64,000 nucleotides of DNA from Gloeocapsa sp. PCC 73106 (GCF_000332035.1 NZ_ALVY01000226.1:1-64000); one strand, 5' to 3'. Shown: positions 17,022-27,196, numbered from the stretch's first letter. Notes: generated by a model not told the origin, from the sequence alone. Program-made: numbers and translations.

Positions 17022-18237
17022 ATAACATTTCCCAGGTTACTATCGAGGAGCGATCGCCAATCGGATAACGACCGGGAATGAGCTTACTAGTGAGATAGGG
17101 TAAGGAAATCAAATCAGAATCCTTATCTCCTATCATTAGTGAAGCACAAAGATTGAGATAGTGTTCATCAGCGGCTTCTAGAATCATACCCGGAGAAGGT
17201 TTGCGAAACAGACTAGCTCTTTTGTATTCTGCGATCGCAGCTTCGGGGTGTTCGGAACAAAAATATATAGCATCGATAGTAACTCCCTGAGCTAATAACC
17301 AAGAGTTAATAAACTCATTAGTAGCTTTCAGATCACTCAGAGAGAATTTACCCTTAGCGATACCCGCTTGATTGGTGACAATAATTAACTTGTAACCCGC
17401 TTTTTGAGCTGCTAAAAGGGTAGGAATACACTCGGGGATAAAATTTACCTGATCGACCTTTCCCACGTAACCCGTGTCCTCGATTAATATTCCATCGCGA
17501 TCTAAAAATAAAGCAGGGTGTTTAGGATGATTGACCCATTCCGGTAACTGTTGTGTAGCTAAATAGTAGTCATCAGGTATACCAATATCGATGAATTTGT
17601 TACCAAAAGGCAAACCGTAGAGAGAACCCTGAGCCAATAGAGGGGGAAAAAGATCGGTTTCTAGAGAACAACGTCGGACGGATTCACCGTAAAACACAGA
17701 GGTAGAACCTGCGTACACACCCCCGTTGATATAGCCTTCGTTTTGTGCGGATCCTTTTTCAGTAAAAGATTTTACTTGCCAATTTTCCTGAACAACTACG
17801 GTACCATAGCGTTTTAAATCTCGGCGTAATTTGAGAGCCAACCAGAGACTGTGGGGTTGACGTTGAGCTTGAGAGATTAGTACTTGATAGGGAAGATCGA
17901 AGTAGGTATCGCCATTGAGAACGAGAAAAAAATCACAGGGATACTGCTCAAAAGCTTGTAACAGAGCGCCACCTGTTCCCAGTAAAGATTCTTCGATCGC
18001 ATACTTAATACTTACCCCCCAAGCCGAGCCATCGCCGAAATAATTGATAATAGCTTCCCTACGGTGACCAACGAGTAAGATAAACTCAGTAAAACCCTGT
18101 TGGCGCAAAGTTAAGATTTGCCATTCTAAAAAAGGTAGATCACCAATTTTAACCATAGGTTTGGGGGTATCCCCTGAGATTTGGGCTAGACGGGTACCGA
18201 GACCCCCAGCCAGGATATATACTGGTATGTTATTCAT
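17008..18237 (-). CDS. Fusion: heptose-1-phosphate guanylyltransferase (HddC-like) and HAD heptose phosphatase (GmhB-like)
   Basis: Two enzymes in one 409-residue chain. The N-terminal half is a nucleotidyltransferase with AGGLGTRL, TPKPMV and LNGDTYFD. The C-terminal half (from about 232) is a HAD phosphatase with LFLDRDGIL, VTNQAGIAKG and MIGDKDSD. Together they would do the last two steps to GDP-D-glycero-D-manno-heptose. The start at 18237 (ATGAATAA overlapping the gmhA stop) is preferred over an upstream TTG at 18258. The GmhB zinc loop is incomplete: FCSEHP is present, but the second Cys pair is replaced by SLFRKP. It is last gene of the heptose operon. Confidence 0.85.
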   Translation of the reverse strand: MNNIPVYILAGGLGTRLAQISGDTPKPMVKIGDLPFLEWQILTLRQQGFTEFILLVGHRREAIINYFGDGSAWGVSIKYAIEESLLGTGGALLQAFEQYPCDFFLVLNGDTYFDLPYQVLISQAQRQPHSLWLALKLRRDLKRYGTVVVQENWQVKSFTEKGSAQNEGYINGGVYAGSTSVFYGESVRRCSLETDLFPPLLAQGSLYGLPFGNKFIDIGIPDDYYLATQQLPEWVNHPKHPALFLDRDGILIEDTGYVGKVDQVNFIPECIPTLLAAQKAGYKLIIVTNQAGIAKGKFSLSDLKATNEFINSWLLAQGVTIDAIYFCSEHPEAAIAEYKRASLFRKPSPGMILEAADEHYLNLCASLMIGDKDSDLISLPYLTSKLIPGRYPIGDRSSIVTWEMLSKLF

Positions 18238-18814
18238 CGGGGAACATTTCAGCTTCAATCAATTGACAATAAATGTGTCCCAAAAGGATATGAGCTTCTT
18301 GAATGCGAGCTGTATCTTGGGAGGGAACCGATAATAGATAGTCGGCGTGGTATTTGAGTTTTCCGCCTCCGAAACCCGTCAAGGCGATCGTTGTCATTTC
18401 CTTGGTTTGTGCTACACTCATCGCTTCCACCACATTGAGGGAATTTCCCGAGGTTGATAAGCCGATCAGGACATCCCCGGGTTTGCCGATACCTTTGATT
18501 AAACGACTATAGATTTCTGCATAGGAATAATCATTAGCGACAGCGGTGATGTAGGAGGAGTTGCAGTGGAGAGCTTCTGCGGGAAGGGGTGGGCGATCTT
18601 TATAGAAGCGTCCTCCTAATTCAGCAGCTAGATGTTGAGCATCCGCCGCACTACCACCATTACCACAAAATAGGACTTTATTACCTTGAAGGAGGGCTTT
18701 AACCGTTTTTGCCACTGCTTCTTCTAGGGTAGCGATCAGATTAGTATCTTCGAGAATACTTTTTTTGATGGCGATCGCCTCATCAATTGCCTTGATAATT
18801 ACTTCTCTGTTCAT
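18230..18814 (-). CDS. gmhA: Phosphoheptose isomerase (sedoheptulose 7-phosphate isomerase)
   Basis: A 194-residue SIS-domain isomerase that converts sedoheptulose 7-phosphate to D-glycero-D-manno-heptose 7-phosphate. Motifs are LFCGNGGSAADAQHLAAEL, GISTSGNS-type LSTSGNSLNV, and the C-terminal Gln/His segment EAHILLGHIYCQLIE that supplies active-site residues in the family. ATGA overlap with the upstream kinase gene and 8-base overlap with the downstream fusion gene indicate translational coupling. Confidence 0.93.
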   Translation of the reverse strand: MNREVIIKAIDEAIAIKKSILEDTNLIATLEEAVAKTVKALLQGNKVLFCGNGGSAADAQHLAAELGGRFYKDRPPLPAEALHCNSSYITAVANDYSYAEIYSRLIKGIGKPGDVLIGLSTSGNSLNVVEAMSVAQTKEMTTIALTGFGGGKLKYHADYLLSVPSQDTARIQEAHILLGHIYCQLIEAEMFPDE

Positions 18815-19839
18815 AATTTACTACTCCAGGTCAAAACACCATCTTCTACGAACTGAAAGCGTCGAAATTCGCCCCCAAACCTTTTTAAAACTTCAATTAC
18901 TGGATATCTATTATTCCCTGGACAGAAGAACATCATAAAACCTCCTCCCCCTGCACCCGAAATCTTGCCACCGGTGGAACCTGCGTCGAGTGCAGCTTGA
19001 TAGATTTCATCGATTGCAGAATTAGACACCTTAGAGGAGGTCTGTTTCTTGTAATTCCAACCTATATCGAGAATTTTTCCAATGGAGGCTAAATCCCCTT
19101 TTAATAAAGCTTCTTTCATAATAAAAGCCTGTTCCTTGAGCAGGTGCATCGCTTCTAAGGAGTGCTGGTTTTTGAGTTTTATGGCGCTACTTTGAGCATC
19201 TATAATTTCAGAAGAATAACGACTGATCCCTGAAAAGAAGAGTACTAGGCTCAATTCGAGTTCATTGACAATACTTTTTTTAATGCGCAGAGGATTAACG
19301 ATTACCCGGTCCTCTTTAAAAAATTCAATAAAGTTGAAACCCCCAAAAGTAGCCGCGTACTGATCTTGTTTTCCTCCCGCCATTTGTAAATCAACTCTTT
19401 CGATTTCGTAGGCTAAGTGAGCCATATCGTACTCTCCCAGGGGAAGCTTGAGCCATTCAGAGAAAGCGCCTAAAACAGCGACTATGAGAGTAGAAGAAGA
19501 ACCTAACCCTGAGCCGGAAGGAGCATCTACATAAGTTGTTAAATCAAAAGCGAGGGGTTTGTGTACATAATCTTGGATGACTCTGTTATAAACTCCTTTG
19601 AGTAAGCTCAAACAGCCGTCGGTGGCTAGTACTTCTGTGGCTAGTACCTCGTCTCTTTCGCCTCTATCTAGGGATTCAAAGACAATGCGATCGTCATCCC
19701 TAGGTCTGATGGAAGCATAAGCGTAGAGGCTAATAGTTGCGTTTAAGATTGCTCCGCCGAACTCGTCGGAATAAGGGCTGACATCGGTCCCACCCCCAGC
19801 TAACCCCAGTCTTAAGGGCGCTTTGGCTCGGAAATACAT
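18811..19839 (-). CDS. hddA: D-glycero-D-manno-heptose 7-phosphate kinase, GHMP family
   Basis: A 342-residue GHMP kinase that phosphorylates the anomeric carbon to give the 1,7-bisphosphate for the GDP-heptose route. The N-terminus KAPLRLGLAGGGTDVSPY, the ATP-binding loop PSGSGLGSSSTLIVA and the C-terminal GGKISGAGGGGFMMFF are typical of HddA. It overlaps gmhA by four bases and follows the dehydratase gene by 21 bases. The gene order supports the assignment over a galactokinase or mevalonate-pathway kinase. Confidence 0.9.
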   Translation of the reverse strand: MYFRAKAPLRLGLAGGGTDVSPYSDEFGGAILNATISLYAYASIRPRDDDRIVFESLDRGERDEVLATEVLATDGCLSLLKGVYNRVIQDYVHKPLAFDLTTYVDAPSGSGLGSSSTLIVAVLGAFSEWLKLPLGEYDMAHLAYEIERVDLQMAGGKQDQYAATFGGFNFIEFFKEDRVIVNPLRIKKSIVNELELSLVLFFSGISRYSSEIIDAQSSAIKLKNQHSLEAMHLLKEQAFIMKEALLKGDLASIGKILDIGWNYKKQTSSKVSNSAIDEIYQAALDAGSTGGKISGAGGGGFMMFFCPGNNRYPVIEVLKRFGGEFRRFQFVEDGVLTWSSKL

Positions 19840-19860
19840 GGTAGTTAGTCTCCCTGTTAG

Positions 19861-20889
19861 TTAGCGACCGTTTAAAAATTCTTTACCCTTAGCGATTTGA
19901 GAACGCCAATAATCTAACAGATCCTGCATGGTTTTTTCAAAGGGAATCAAAGGCTTCCAGTTCGTATGCTTGCGGAATTTACTGGTATCGGGTATTTGCA
20001 AGTCTGCATCAATCGGTCTGAGGCGATCGGGATCTACTTCTATTTTGATGTCTGAGCGTGTAGAAATACTAATCAGATGGTTGAGCATATCAGCCACGGT
20101 GCAGGAGTAATCTCCACCGATGTTATAGGCTTCCCCTGCTTGAGGGTTAACTGTAACTAACAGATAGTAGGCGTTTACGGCGTCTCGCACATCAGCCCAA
20201 GTGCGCATAGAGTTTAAATTTCCCACCTTGACTACTGGCGCTATGCGTTCGGCTTCGATCATCGCTATCTGTTTAGCAAAGGTCGATTCAGCGAAGACAT
20301 CTCCTCGTCTTGGTCCTGTGTGAGTGAACATCCGAGTAGTCATCACCGTCATTTGAAAGGCTTCAGCGTAATAGCGACCTACCAAGTCTGTACCTACTTT
20401 AGAAATAGCGTAGGGGGAGGCGGGATGAAAGCCGCATTCTTCGTTGATGGGTACTTTTTCTGGTGGGACTCGACCAAATACTTCAGAAGATGCACATACA
20501 TGTATTACGGGGTTGATACCACTGTGATCCCGGTATTCTCTGAGAGGTTCGAGTAAGCGGGCTGTTCCCAATATATTCACGTCTAGGGTATCGAGAGGAG
20601 AAGTAAAAGAGGTTTTGGGATAACTTTGAGCAGCTAGATGAAAGACGTAATCTGGTTTAGCGATATTGACTATGTTGCGCAGAGAAATTTCATCTCCGAG
20701 ATCGCCGTATAGTAGTTGAATGCGCTCTTTAGCGTTAATTTTGGGAAGTAAATGCTCAATATTATCCAGAGGACTGCGCCATCTGCAAGTTCCAAATATT
20801 TCCCAATCGGTTTTTTCCAATAAGTAATCTGCTAGATGGGAACCTACCATCCCGGTAATACCCGTGATTAATGCGCGTTTTATTGACAT
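19861..20889 (-). CDS. GDP-mannose/GDP-heptose 4,6-dehydratase-like SDR
   Basis: A 342-residue extended short-chain dehydrogenase of the GDP-mannose 4,6-dehydratase group. It has the NAD(P) motif TGITGMVGSHL near the N-terminus, FHLAAQSYPKTSF, the active-site strand CASSEVFG and the catalytic YAISK. In this context the substrate is more likely GDP-D-glycero-D-manno-heptose, giving a 4-keto-6-deoxy-heptose, by analogy with DmhA/DdahA-type enzymes. GDP-mannose cannot be excluded. It lies three bases after the reductase stop and 21 bases before hddA. Confidence 0.82.
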   Translation of the reverse strand: MSIKRALITGITGMVGSHLADYLLEKTDWEIFGTCRWRSPLDNIEHLLPKINAKERIQLLYGDLGDEISLRNIVNIAKPDYVFHLAAQSYPKTSFTSPLDTLDVNILGTARLLEPLREYRDHSGINPVIHVCASSEVFGRVPPEKVPINEECGFHPASPYAISKVGTDLVGRYYAEAFQMTVMTTRMFTHTGPRRGDVFAESTFAKQIAMIEAERIAPVVKVGNLNSMRTWADVRDAVNAYYLLVTVNPQAGEAYNIGGDYSCTVADMLNHLISISTRSDIKIEVDPDRLRPIDADLQIPDTSKFRKHTNWKPLIPFEKTMQDLLDYWRSQIAKGKEFLNGR

Positions 20890-20892
20890 AAG

Positions 20893-21756
20893 CTATATTT
20901 CCGTAAATTCTTGAGCAATTGCTTCTTCTATCGGCGTTACAGGTCGCCCCAGTAAGTTGGCGAAGGGAGCTGTATTGAGCGCGATCAGGCGCGGTCTAGC
21001 CTTAAAGAAGTCTAAGGGTGGTTCAATTTTAAGCAATTTTAGCTCAGGATAGACCAACTCTTGCAACTTCAAAGCAAAGTCCCAACGAGAAACAGGTGAG
21101 GGACCCCCAACATTAATGAGCTTATCATGAATCTCAATCCAGCGATCGCCATACGCTTCGATCGCCTCGATTAGATCTTGTATATACACCATAGAGCGAG
21201 TAAAGGGGTCAAAAACTTCAGCTTCTTGACCATTAAGGGCACATTTACTTAGGTAGGTCGTGAATTTATCTTGTTTAAAAAACACATAGGATAACCTAAC
21301 TATTTTGACATTTCCTAAAGCTAGCAGACTCGCTTCTGCTTCGGCTTTCATCTGTGCGTACTCCCCCAGGGGATTGAGGGTATCCGTCTCTGTAAAGGTT
21401 GGATTTCCCGGTAGGGATGCTCCATAAACGGTGTCGGAGGAGAAAAATAACACCTGGGCGCCTTTTTCTAGGCAGCGTTGAGCAAATTCGAGGGTTCCTG
21501 TGACGTTGGTTTGTCTAGCTATTTCGTATTCTTTTTGACAGCGATCGGGTGAGGAAATAGCAGCCGCTAGTAGTACTAAATGCTCACTATTTACCAAGCT
21601 GTAATCAAATTCACGGGGACGGGTTAAATCGAGTTGCCAATACTCGGTCAGAGGACGAGAGGATGTTGCTGCAAAAGATATTCCTTTTTTGGTAAAAGCG
21701 GCGGCGATGCGACTAGCTACACCACCACCAATACCTACAATTAAGGGTTTTAACAT
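20893..21756 (-). CDS. RmlD-like NAD(P)-dependent sugar nucleotide reductase
   Basis: A 287-residue SDR with the cofactor loop VGIGGGVASRIA, the strand FFSSDTVYG and the catalytic YAQMK. Overall it is closest to dTDP-4-dehydrorhamnose reductase-type proteins. Placed first in the heptose operon, it probably reduces the 4-keto sugar formed by the next gene's dehydratase, completing a GDP-6-deoxy-heptose. The role is inference from neighbours. It starts eight bases after the metH stop, so read-through from metH is likely. Confidence 0.75.
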   Translation of the reverse strand: MLKPLIVGIGGGVASRIAAAFTKKGISFAATSSRPLTEYWQLDLTRPREFDYSLVNSEHLVLLAAAISSPDRCQKEYEIARQTNVTGTLEFAQRCLEKGAQVLFFSSDTVYGASLPGNPTFTETDTLNPLGEYAQMKAEAEASLLALGNVKIVRLSYVFFKQDKFTTYLSKCALNGQEAEVFDPFTRSMVYIQDLIEAIEAYGDRWIEIHDKLINVGGPSPVSRWDFALKLQELVYPELKLLKIEPPLDFFKARPRLIALNTAPFANLLGRPVTPIEEAIAQEFTEI

Positions 21757-21764
21757 TCTGAGTT

Positions 21765-24700
21765 TTAAGCGCTAAAATATTTTGCTGCGGGATGGTAAGC
21801 GATGATCGCCGTAGTAGACTGTTCCGGATAAATTTGTTCACTTTCATCCATGTACATATTAATACGATCGCAGCCTAATAATTCTAGTTGTCGAAACTGA
21901 TCCTGAATATTGGGACAAGCGGGGTAACCGAAGCTGTAACGAGAACCTTGATAATGTTGCTGGAGAATATCCCGAATATTATCCGGTTCTAGGTCACCAA
22001 AGCCCAATTCTCGACGAATACGAACGTGAGTCCACTCAGCTAAAGCTTCTGCTGTTTGCACAGCCATACCATGGTAGTAGAGATAATCGCTGTATTCGTT
22101 AGCAGCAAAGAGTTTTTGAGCGTATTCTGTAGCGACTTCCCCTACTGTGACCGCTTGCATGGGGAAAACGTCTACCAAACCACTTTCAGTAGAGGCAAAA
22201 AAGTCAGCGATACAGAGACGACGTCCTGATTTTTGTCGTGGAAACTCAAAGAGTGCGATCGCTTCAGTTCCTGGGGGTAAAATACCGCCTGAGTCTTGAA
22301 TTAGTTGAGGATCGTAAATCAGTAGAGAATTGCCCTGAGATTGACAGGGGAAGTAGCCGTACAAGGTAGTCGGATGGAGTAACTTTTCTCTGATTACTTT
22401 TTCTTTCCAAACTTCTAACAGAGGATAAACTTTCTCTGCTAGAAATTCGTTGTACTGTTCCCGCGATTGGTCTTTGGGTTTACGAAATTGCCATTGACCT
22501 GCGATTAAAGCTTGTAAGTCCAGATACCAGAATAACTCAGTCAGATCTAAATCCTCTGGTTGTAATAACTTAGTTCCCCAAAAGGGAGGAATAGGACGGG
22601 GTATATCTGTGGCAACGGCTTCTGAGGGTCGAGTATCTGTACTGGTCATCTCTGATTCTTGCTCAGATTTCTGGGAGTTACTTTCTCTAATTTTGGGTTG
22701 ATGTTCGGCGTATTCTTCCAAGAATCCCTGTAAATCCGACCATTGTCCCGTTGCTTTAGCGGGCATGAGTTTATCCATAAAGTTTAGGTCAGAAAAGGCG
22801 TCTTTCCCGTAGATCACTTTACCTTTATAGGTTCTCTGACAGTCTTCGTAAACGAATTTAGGGGTCAACGCTGCGCCACCGAGAATGACAGGGACAGTAA
22901 TACCCCGTTCGTTAAAGGTTTCCAGGTTATCTTTCATAAAAGCGGTGGATTTAACCAACAAGCCACTCATAGCGATACAATCGGCGCCATGTTCTTCGTA
23001 AGCTTGAATGATATTTTCTACTGGTTGTTTGATTCCCAGGTTAATTACTTGGTAACCGTTGTTAGTGAGAATGATGTCTACGAGATTTTTCCCGATATCA
23101 TGTACATCACCTTTGACGGTAGCAATGATAAATTTACCCTTGCTATTATTACCATTACCGTTACCTTCCTGTTTTTCCATATAGGGTTCCAGATAAGCTA
23201 CCGCGGCTTTCATGGTTTGAGCTGACTGCAAGACAAAGGGTAATTGCATCTGTCCGGAGGCGAATAGTTCCCCGACTACTTTCATTCCGTCTAAAAGAAA
23301 GGTGTTGATAATTTCTAAAGGGGGATATTGGGTTAAAGCTTTAACCAGATCATCATCTAACCCGAGACGTTCCCCGTCGATGATGTGTTTTTTGAGTTTT
23401 TCTTCGATGGGTAGATTGGCGTCGGCGGTGCGATCGCGTTGAGTTGTCTTACCAGCAAATACTTCTGTCAGTTTAGTGAGGGGGTCGTAAACGCAGATAT
23501 CTCCCTCGAAGCGACGGCGATCGTAGATTAAATCCTGACAGATTTCTTGATGTTCTGACTCAATTTTTACTAGAGGCAAGATTTTGTTGGCGCTAACGAT
23601 CGCAGCGTCCATTCCTACCTGCATGGCTTCGTGGAGAAATACGGAATTAAGTACTTGACGCGATGCGGGATTTAACCCGAAGGAAATATTAGATACCCCC
23701 AAGATCACGTGACAATGGGGTAATTCTTCTCGAATACGGCGGATAGATTCTATGGTTGCTTTGCCATTTTCTCGGTCTTCTTCTATCCCTGTAGAAATGG
23801 GTAAAGCGAGTGGGTCAAAAAAGATTTCATAGGGAGGGATACCATAGGCTACAGCGGCTTCGTAGGCGCGTTTGGCGATCGCGAATTTTCTCTCAGCGGT
23901 GCGCGCCATTCCTTCTTCATCGATGGTTCCGACTACGATACCTGCGCCAAATTTTTTAGCTAGGTCTAAAACCTGATAAAAGCGTGGTTCTCCGTCTTCG
24001 TAGTTGGTAGAGTTGAGTATACATTTACCTCCTGCGACTTTTAATCCTGCTTCCATTTTTTGCCATTCGGTTGAGTCTAGCATCAGGGGAAGAGTGACGT
24101 TATTAACTAGACGCGAAGCGAGTTCGTGCATATCTTTTTCGCCGTCTCGTCCTACGTAGTCTACGTTTACGTCTAGGATGTGGGCGCCTTCTTTGACTTG
24201 GGCTTTAGCTAGGGAGATTAAGCCATCCCAGTCTTCTGCGTTTAACAATTCTCGGCATTTTTGGGACCCACTGGCGTTTAAACGTTCGCCAATGATTAGG
24301 AACGAGTTATCTTGTTGGTACGTTTGGGCGCTATAAATCGAAGCTGCTGCAGGTTCATAGTTGTATTGTCGTGGTTTAGCTTGAAGAGTTTTACCTATTT
24401 CCACTAGTTGGGCGATGTGGTCTGGTCGTGTTCCGCAACAACCCCCGATCACCTGTACTCCTAAGTCTTCTACAAAGTGCATCAAAGCCATGCGTAGCTC
24501 CATAGGAGTTAATTTATAGTGCGCGTGTCCTCCCACGTTTTCTGGCAAGCCTGCATTAGGAATACAAGAAACTACAAAAGGTGAGTGTTCTGAAAGGTAT
24601 TTGATATGTTCCTTCATTTGATCGGGACCGGTGGCGCAGTTGAGTCCCAAAATATCGATAGCATAGGGTTCAAGTACCGCTAAAGCCGCGCTAATTTCCG

Positions 24701-25319
24701 ATCCTACTAACATCGTTCCCATGACTTCCATGGTGATAGAGACCATAATGGGAAGGCGATCGCCTTTTTGTGCGAATACTTCTTCGATCGCGTTTAAAGC
24801 GGCTTTAATCTGCAGTACATCCTGACAGGTTTCTACTAGTAGTAAATCTACACCCCCGTCGTATAGTCCTTTTACCTGTTCTACGTAGGCGTTTTTGAGG
24901 GTATCAAAGTCTATATGTCCCAAGGTAGGTAGTTTAGTTCCAGGACCCATCGAACCGGCCACAAAGCGAGGTTTTTCTGGTGTAGAATAAGCTACTGCTA
25001 ATTTTTTAGCTAGTACTGCTGCGGTTTTATTGAGATAATAAGCTTGATCTGCTAAGTCGTATTCTGCCAATACTAAGGGTGTTCCGCCAAAAGTATCGGT
25101 TTCGATCACATCTGCGCCTACTTCTAAAAAGGTGCGATGTACTTTTTCTACCGCTTCGGGTTTAGTATGTACTAAATATTCATTACATCCTTCGTATTCA
25201 GGTCCCCCAAAGTCAGCGGCTGTTAAATCTTGGGTCTGTAGGGAGGTTCCCATCGCACCGTCGAATACTAGTACCGGGCGATTGGGACCATGAAGATGGC
25301 TAAGAAACGTATTACCCAT
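21765..25319 (-). CDS. metH: Cobalamin-dependent methionine synthase
   Basis: An 1184-residue four-module enzyme that transfers a methyl group from methyltetrahydrofolate to homocysteine. An N-terminal homocysteine domain has zinc Cys in [10 protein letters not shown] and [10 protein letters not shown]. The pterin domain begins [11 protein letters not shown]. The B12 domain contains [19 protein letters not shown], with the cobalt His. The C-terminal activation domain carries [11 protein letters not shown] and an ending in HPAAKYF. The start at 25319 (MGNTFLSHL) is chosen because the upstream extension begins with TTG. No cobalamin riboswitch is visible in the short leader. Confidence 0.96.
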   Translation of the reverse strand: MGNTFLSHLHGPNRPVLVFDGAMGTSLQTQDLTAADFGGPEYEGCNEYLVHTKPEAVEKVHRTFLEVGADVIETDTFGGTPLVLAEYDLADQAYYLNKTAAVLAKKLAVAYSTPEKPRFVAGSMGPGTKLPTLGHIDFDTLKNAYVEQVKGLYDGGVDLLLVETCQDVLQIKAALNAIEEVFAQKGDRLPIMVSITMEVMGTMLVGSEISAALAVLEPYAIDILGLNCATGPDQMKEHIKYLSEHSPFVVSCIPNAGLPENVGGHAHYKLTPMELRMALMHFVEDLGVQVIGGCCGTRPDHIAQLVEIGKTLQAKPRQYNYEPAAASIYSAQTYQQDNSFLIIGERLNASGSQKCRELLNAEDWDGLISLAKAQVKEGAHILDVNVDYVGRDGEKDMHELASRLVNNVTLPLMLDSTEWQKMEAGLKVAGGKCILNSTNYEDGEPRFYQVLDLAKKFGAGIVVGTIDEEGMARTAERKFAIAKRAYEAAVAYGIPPYEIFFDPLALPISTGIEEDRENGKATIESIRRIREELPHCHVILGVSNISFGLNPASRQVLNSVFLHEAMQVGMDAAIVSANKILPLVKIESEHQEICQDLIYDRRRFEGDICVYDPLTKLTEVFAGKTTQRDRTADANLPIEEKLKKHIIDGERLGLDDDLVKALTQYPPLEIINTFLLDGMKVVGELFASGQMQLPFVLQSAQTMKAAVAYLEPYMEKQEGNGNGNNSKGKFIIATVKGDVHDIGKNLVDIILTNNGYQVINLGIKQPVENIIQAYEEHGADCIAMSGLLVKSTAFMKDNLETFNERGITVPVILGGAALTPKFVYEDCQRTYKGKVIYGKDAFSDLNFMDKLMPAKATGQWSDLQGFLEEYAEHQPKIRESNSQKSEQESEMTSTDTRPSEAVATDIPRPIPPFWGTKLLQPEDLDLTELFWYLDLQALIAGQWQFRKPKDQSREQYNEFLAEKVYPLLEVWKEKVIREKLLHPTTLYGYFPCQSQGNSLLIYDPQLIQDSGGILPPGTEAIALFEFPRQKSGRRLCIADFFASTESGLVDVFPMQAVTVGEVATEYAQKLFAANEYSDYLYYHGMAVQTAEALAEWTHVRIRRELGFGDLEPDNIRDILQQHYQGSRYSFGYPACPNIQDQFRQLELLGCDRINMYMDESEQIYPEQSTTAIIAYHPAAKYFSA

Positions 25320-25382
25320 AATAATTATATTTTGATGCTTTATTAGAATATTTTGCAAAACTTTATATTTTTTCGCAATCGC

Positions 25383-26156
25383 TCATTTTACTCTCAACGC
25401 TTGGCAGAATTTAAAACTGCGTATTTTACGTAACTGTTCCTGAACTTCGGCAAAAATGTCGACTAATTGAGAGAAAGTGCGCTTAACTATCTCTAAACCT
25501 ACGGCTTCTCCGCTATCACCTCCGATTCCTACTTGATTGTCTACTAAACGGCTAATTAGCAAAGTACTACCAAGATTGGGGTGTACTAAGTCAGAAAATA
25601 AAGCGTACATTCCGCCAATTTGGGAGTCATTTTTTACCCATTTCTCTAGACAAGTAAGTATATTTACTTGAGATGAGTCACCGCTAGCATCGGCAGCTGC
25701 GTCATCTACTTTGTCAAAATAATCAGCCAAAAACTCAGCCCAATTAAAACGCTGTCCGGTTAAATGTTTTTCTAACCAAGGTATAATCTCTGCTACTTCA
25801 GTTTCGGTAACTTGACCATCGGCTAAAGCCATTTCTACTAAGGGTAACATTTTACTGGTGACATAGTAACGTAAAATAGCTGTGTGTTCGATAATCGCTC
25901 TACCAATTAAACCATACATTAAATAATTCTCTGACTCGAGAGATTGAATCAGGGATTGACATAAGACGGCGTATTTATTAAAGTAAACGATCAACAGAGC
26001 GTCTAAATAGTAATCGTATAGTTGATGGGGATCATTTTCTGGTTTAACTAAAATAACGGTGCTGGAACAACTGCGCTGAAATTCGCTAGTAATTGTTTCA
26101 AACTTTCTAAAGAGCTGCTGTAAGTCATCATTTTCGCTACTCATCGGTTTACACAC
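25383..26156 (-). CDS. Uncharacterised all-helical protein
   Basis: A 257-residue soluble protein, helical throughout, with Cys-rich N-terminal segments. The block LMYGLIGRAIIEHTAILRYY and a later DLVHPNLGST resemble, weakly, proteins of the DUF5677 type, in which an Arg-x3-Glu-His helix and a distal His are conserved. No catalytic function can be stated. It lies 63 bases upstream of metH on the same strand and could share its transcript. Confidence 0.6.
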   Translation of the reverse strand: MCKPMSSENDDLQQLFRKFETITSEFQRSCSSTVILVKPENDPHQLYDYYLDALLIVYFNKYAVLCQSLIQSLESENYLMYGLIGRAIIEHTAILRYYVTSKMLPLVEMALADGQVTETEVAEIIPWLEKHLTGQRFNWAEFLADYFDKVDDAAADASGDSSQVNILTCLEKWVKNDSQIGGMYALFSDLVHPNLGSTLLISRLVDNQVGIGGDSGEAVGLEIVKRTFSQLVDIFAEVQEQLRKIRSFKFCQALRVK

Positions 26157-26522
26157 CAGTAATTAAAGAGGGATACTTAACAAAAGAATTAATCTCAATG
26201 GGTTTTAAGTCAACAATTGTACCTGTATACCCATTCATTATGTTTATATCATAATTATTTTGTATATGGCTATACTTCCTGGCAACTGCTAGACTTACAG
26301 AAGTTCTTAAGGGGCAAAACTTAGTCCATGAATATGTACTTACTAAGTCTGATTTAACTATTTTCTATTTCTAAAATTAAGTACCTGGTAATAAATAAAC
26401 GTACAAAAAATAACAAGTGTAAATTAGCATGAAGCCTTTTCGAAGTGCCGAAGTTCCCTACCCTCATATTAACTTTTAATTAAGCCAACCTACTTACTAT
26501 TTAGATAAATTCTTTTTTTTAA
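26157..26522. other. Gene-free stretch
   Basis: AT-rich, 366 bases, with no open frame of protein-like composition on either strand, no tRNA-like fold that I recognise and no clear terminator. It may include eroded downstream parts of the transposase remnant that follows. Confidence 0.5.
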
Positions 26523-26920
26523 AGCTCAGCTACTTTTAGGTCAATACCTTTTAGTTTTAACTCTTCTCTCCTCAGCTCTTTGATAAGATTCATTTGCACA
26601 ACTAGTAACGCATTTTTTCCATTTTAGGACTTAAACGACTATAATCTTTTAAACCAAAATACTGTGCTTGGTTTTCTGTTATTTCTATTTCTCCTAAAAT
26701 GGTTTTTACTTTTCGAGCTCTTCCTGTTTTAATTCGGCTGACTTCTGAAAAAAAAGTGAGCTATTTCTGGAGTTATTTCTGCTTGTATCTCTTCTCTTAA
26801 TGTTGTTTCTATTTCTTCAAATGTTTTCAACTTGTCTGAAGGAGTATGTTGATAAATTATTTTAGCTATCGCTCTTAAATGTTCTTTCATTTTTTCTCTT
26901 TCAGACTGACTTAATTTCAT
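26523..26920 (-). pseudogene. Decayed ISKra4-like transposase, 5' part only
   Basis: An ATG at 26918-26920 opens a 63-codon frame (MKLSQSEREKMKEHLRAIAK) that ends after ITPEIAHFFF. If one T of the 8-T run at 26749-26756 (minus-strand sense) is removed, the frame continues as SEVSRIKTGRARKVKTILGE through QAQYFGLKDYSRLSP to KMEK. It then resumes in other frames as CANESYQRAEE and ELKLKGIDLKVAEL. This order fits the N-terminal half of ISKra4-family transposases as I recall them. At least three frameshifts and loss of the catalytic part show the element is dead. No terminal repeats are recognised. Confidence 0.7.
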
Positions 26921-26996
26921 CTTCTTTTTTCCTTTTTTGACCTCACCATAGCATTTTCCCCCTCTTGAGGTTCATTATCGAGATTGAGAACAGAGT

Positions 26997-27062
26997 CGGC
27001 AGACCTTCGGTGGCGCTGCGCGCACCGCTACGCGGATCTCTTCGAGATCGCGGATATTCTCG
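26997..27062. repeat. GC-rich palindromic intergenic repeat
   Basis: A cluster of short palindromes (ggcgctgcgcgcaccgctac, then gatctcttcgagatc) much richer in GC than its surroundings. A smaller related motif, gctgcgctccgcgct, sits at 1482-1496. Such units are dispersed repeats in cyanobacterial chromosomes. The 90-codon frame that crosses it has repeat-like composition and is not taken as a gene. Confidence 0.5.
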
Positions 27063-27156
27063 AGCTGTCCTAAGTGACCTTCCCAAACCTTCTTGCCCAG
27101 AGCTCAGTGCGCAGTTAGACAATTTTGGCTATTTTTACAAAATTGAGATACACCCC

Positions 27157-27196
27157 TATCAACAAGCATACTTTCTTTACCATATACTTGTTGATA
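27157..27196. repeat. Near-perfect 14-base inverted repeat
   Basis: tatcaacaagcata (27157-27170) and tatacttgttgata (27183-27196) pair with one mismatch around a 12-base loop. There is no T-run beyond it, so it is not a typical terminator. It could be an operator, an insertion-sequence relic or an RNA hairpin in the 3' region of the LysR gene. Confidence 0.5.

Noticed and set aside
25320-25382. Cobalamin or SAM riboswitch upstream of metH
   Set aside because: The leader is only 63 bases before the upstream gene and shows no B12-box or SAM-box pattern.
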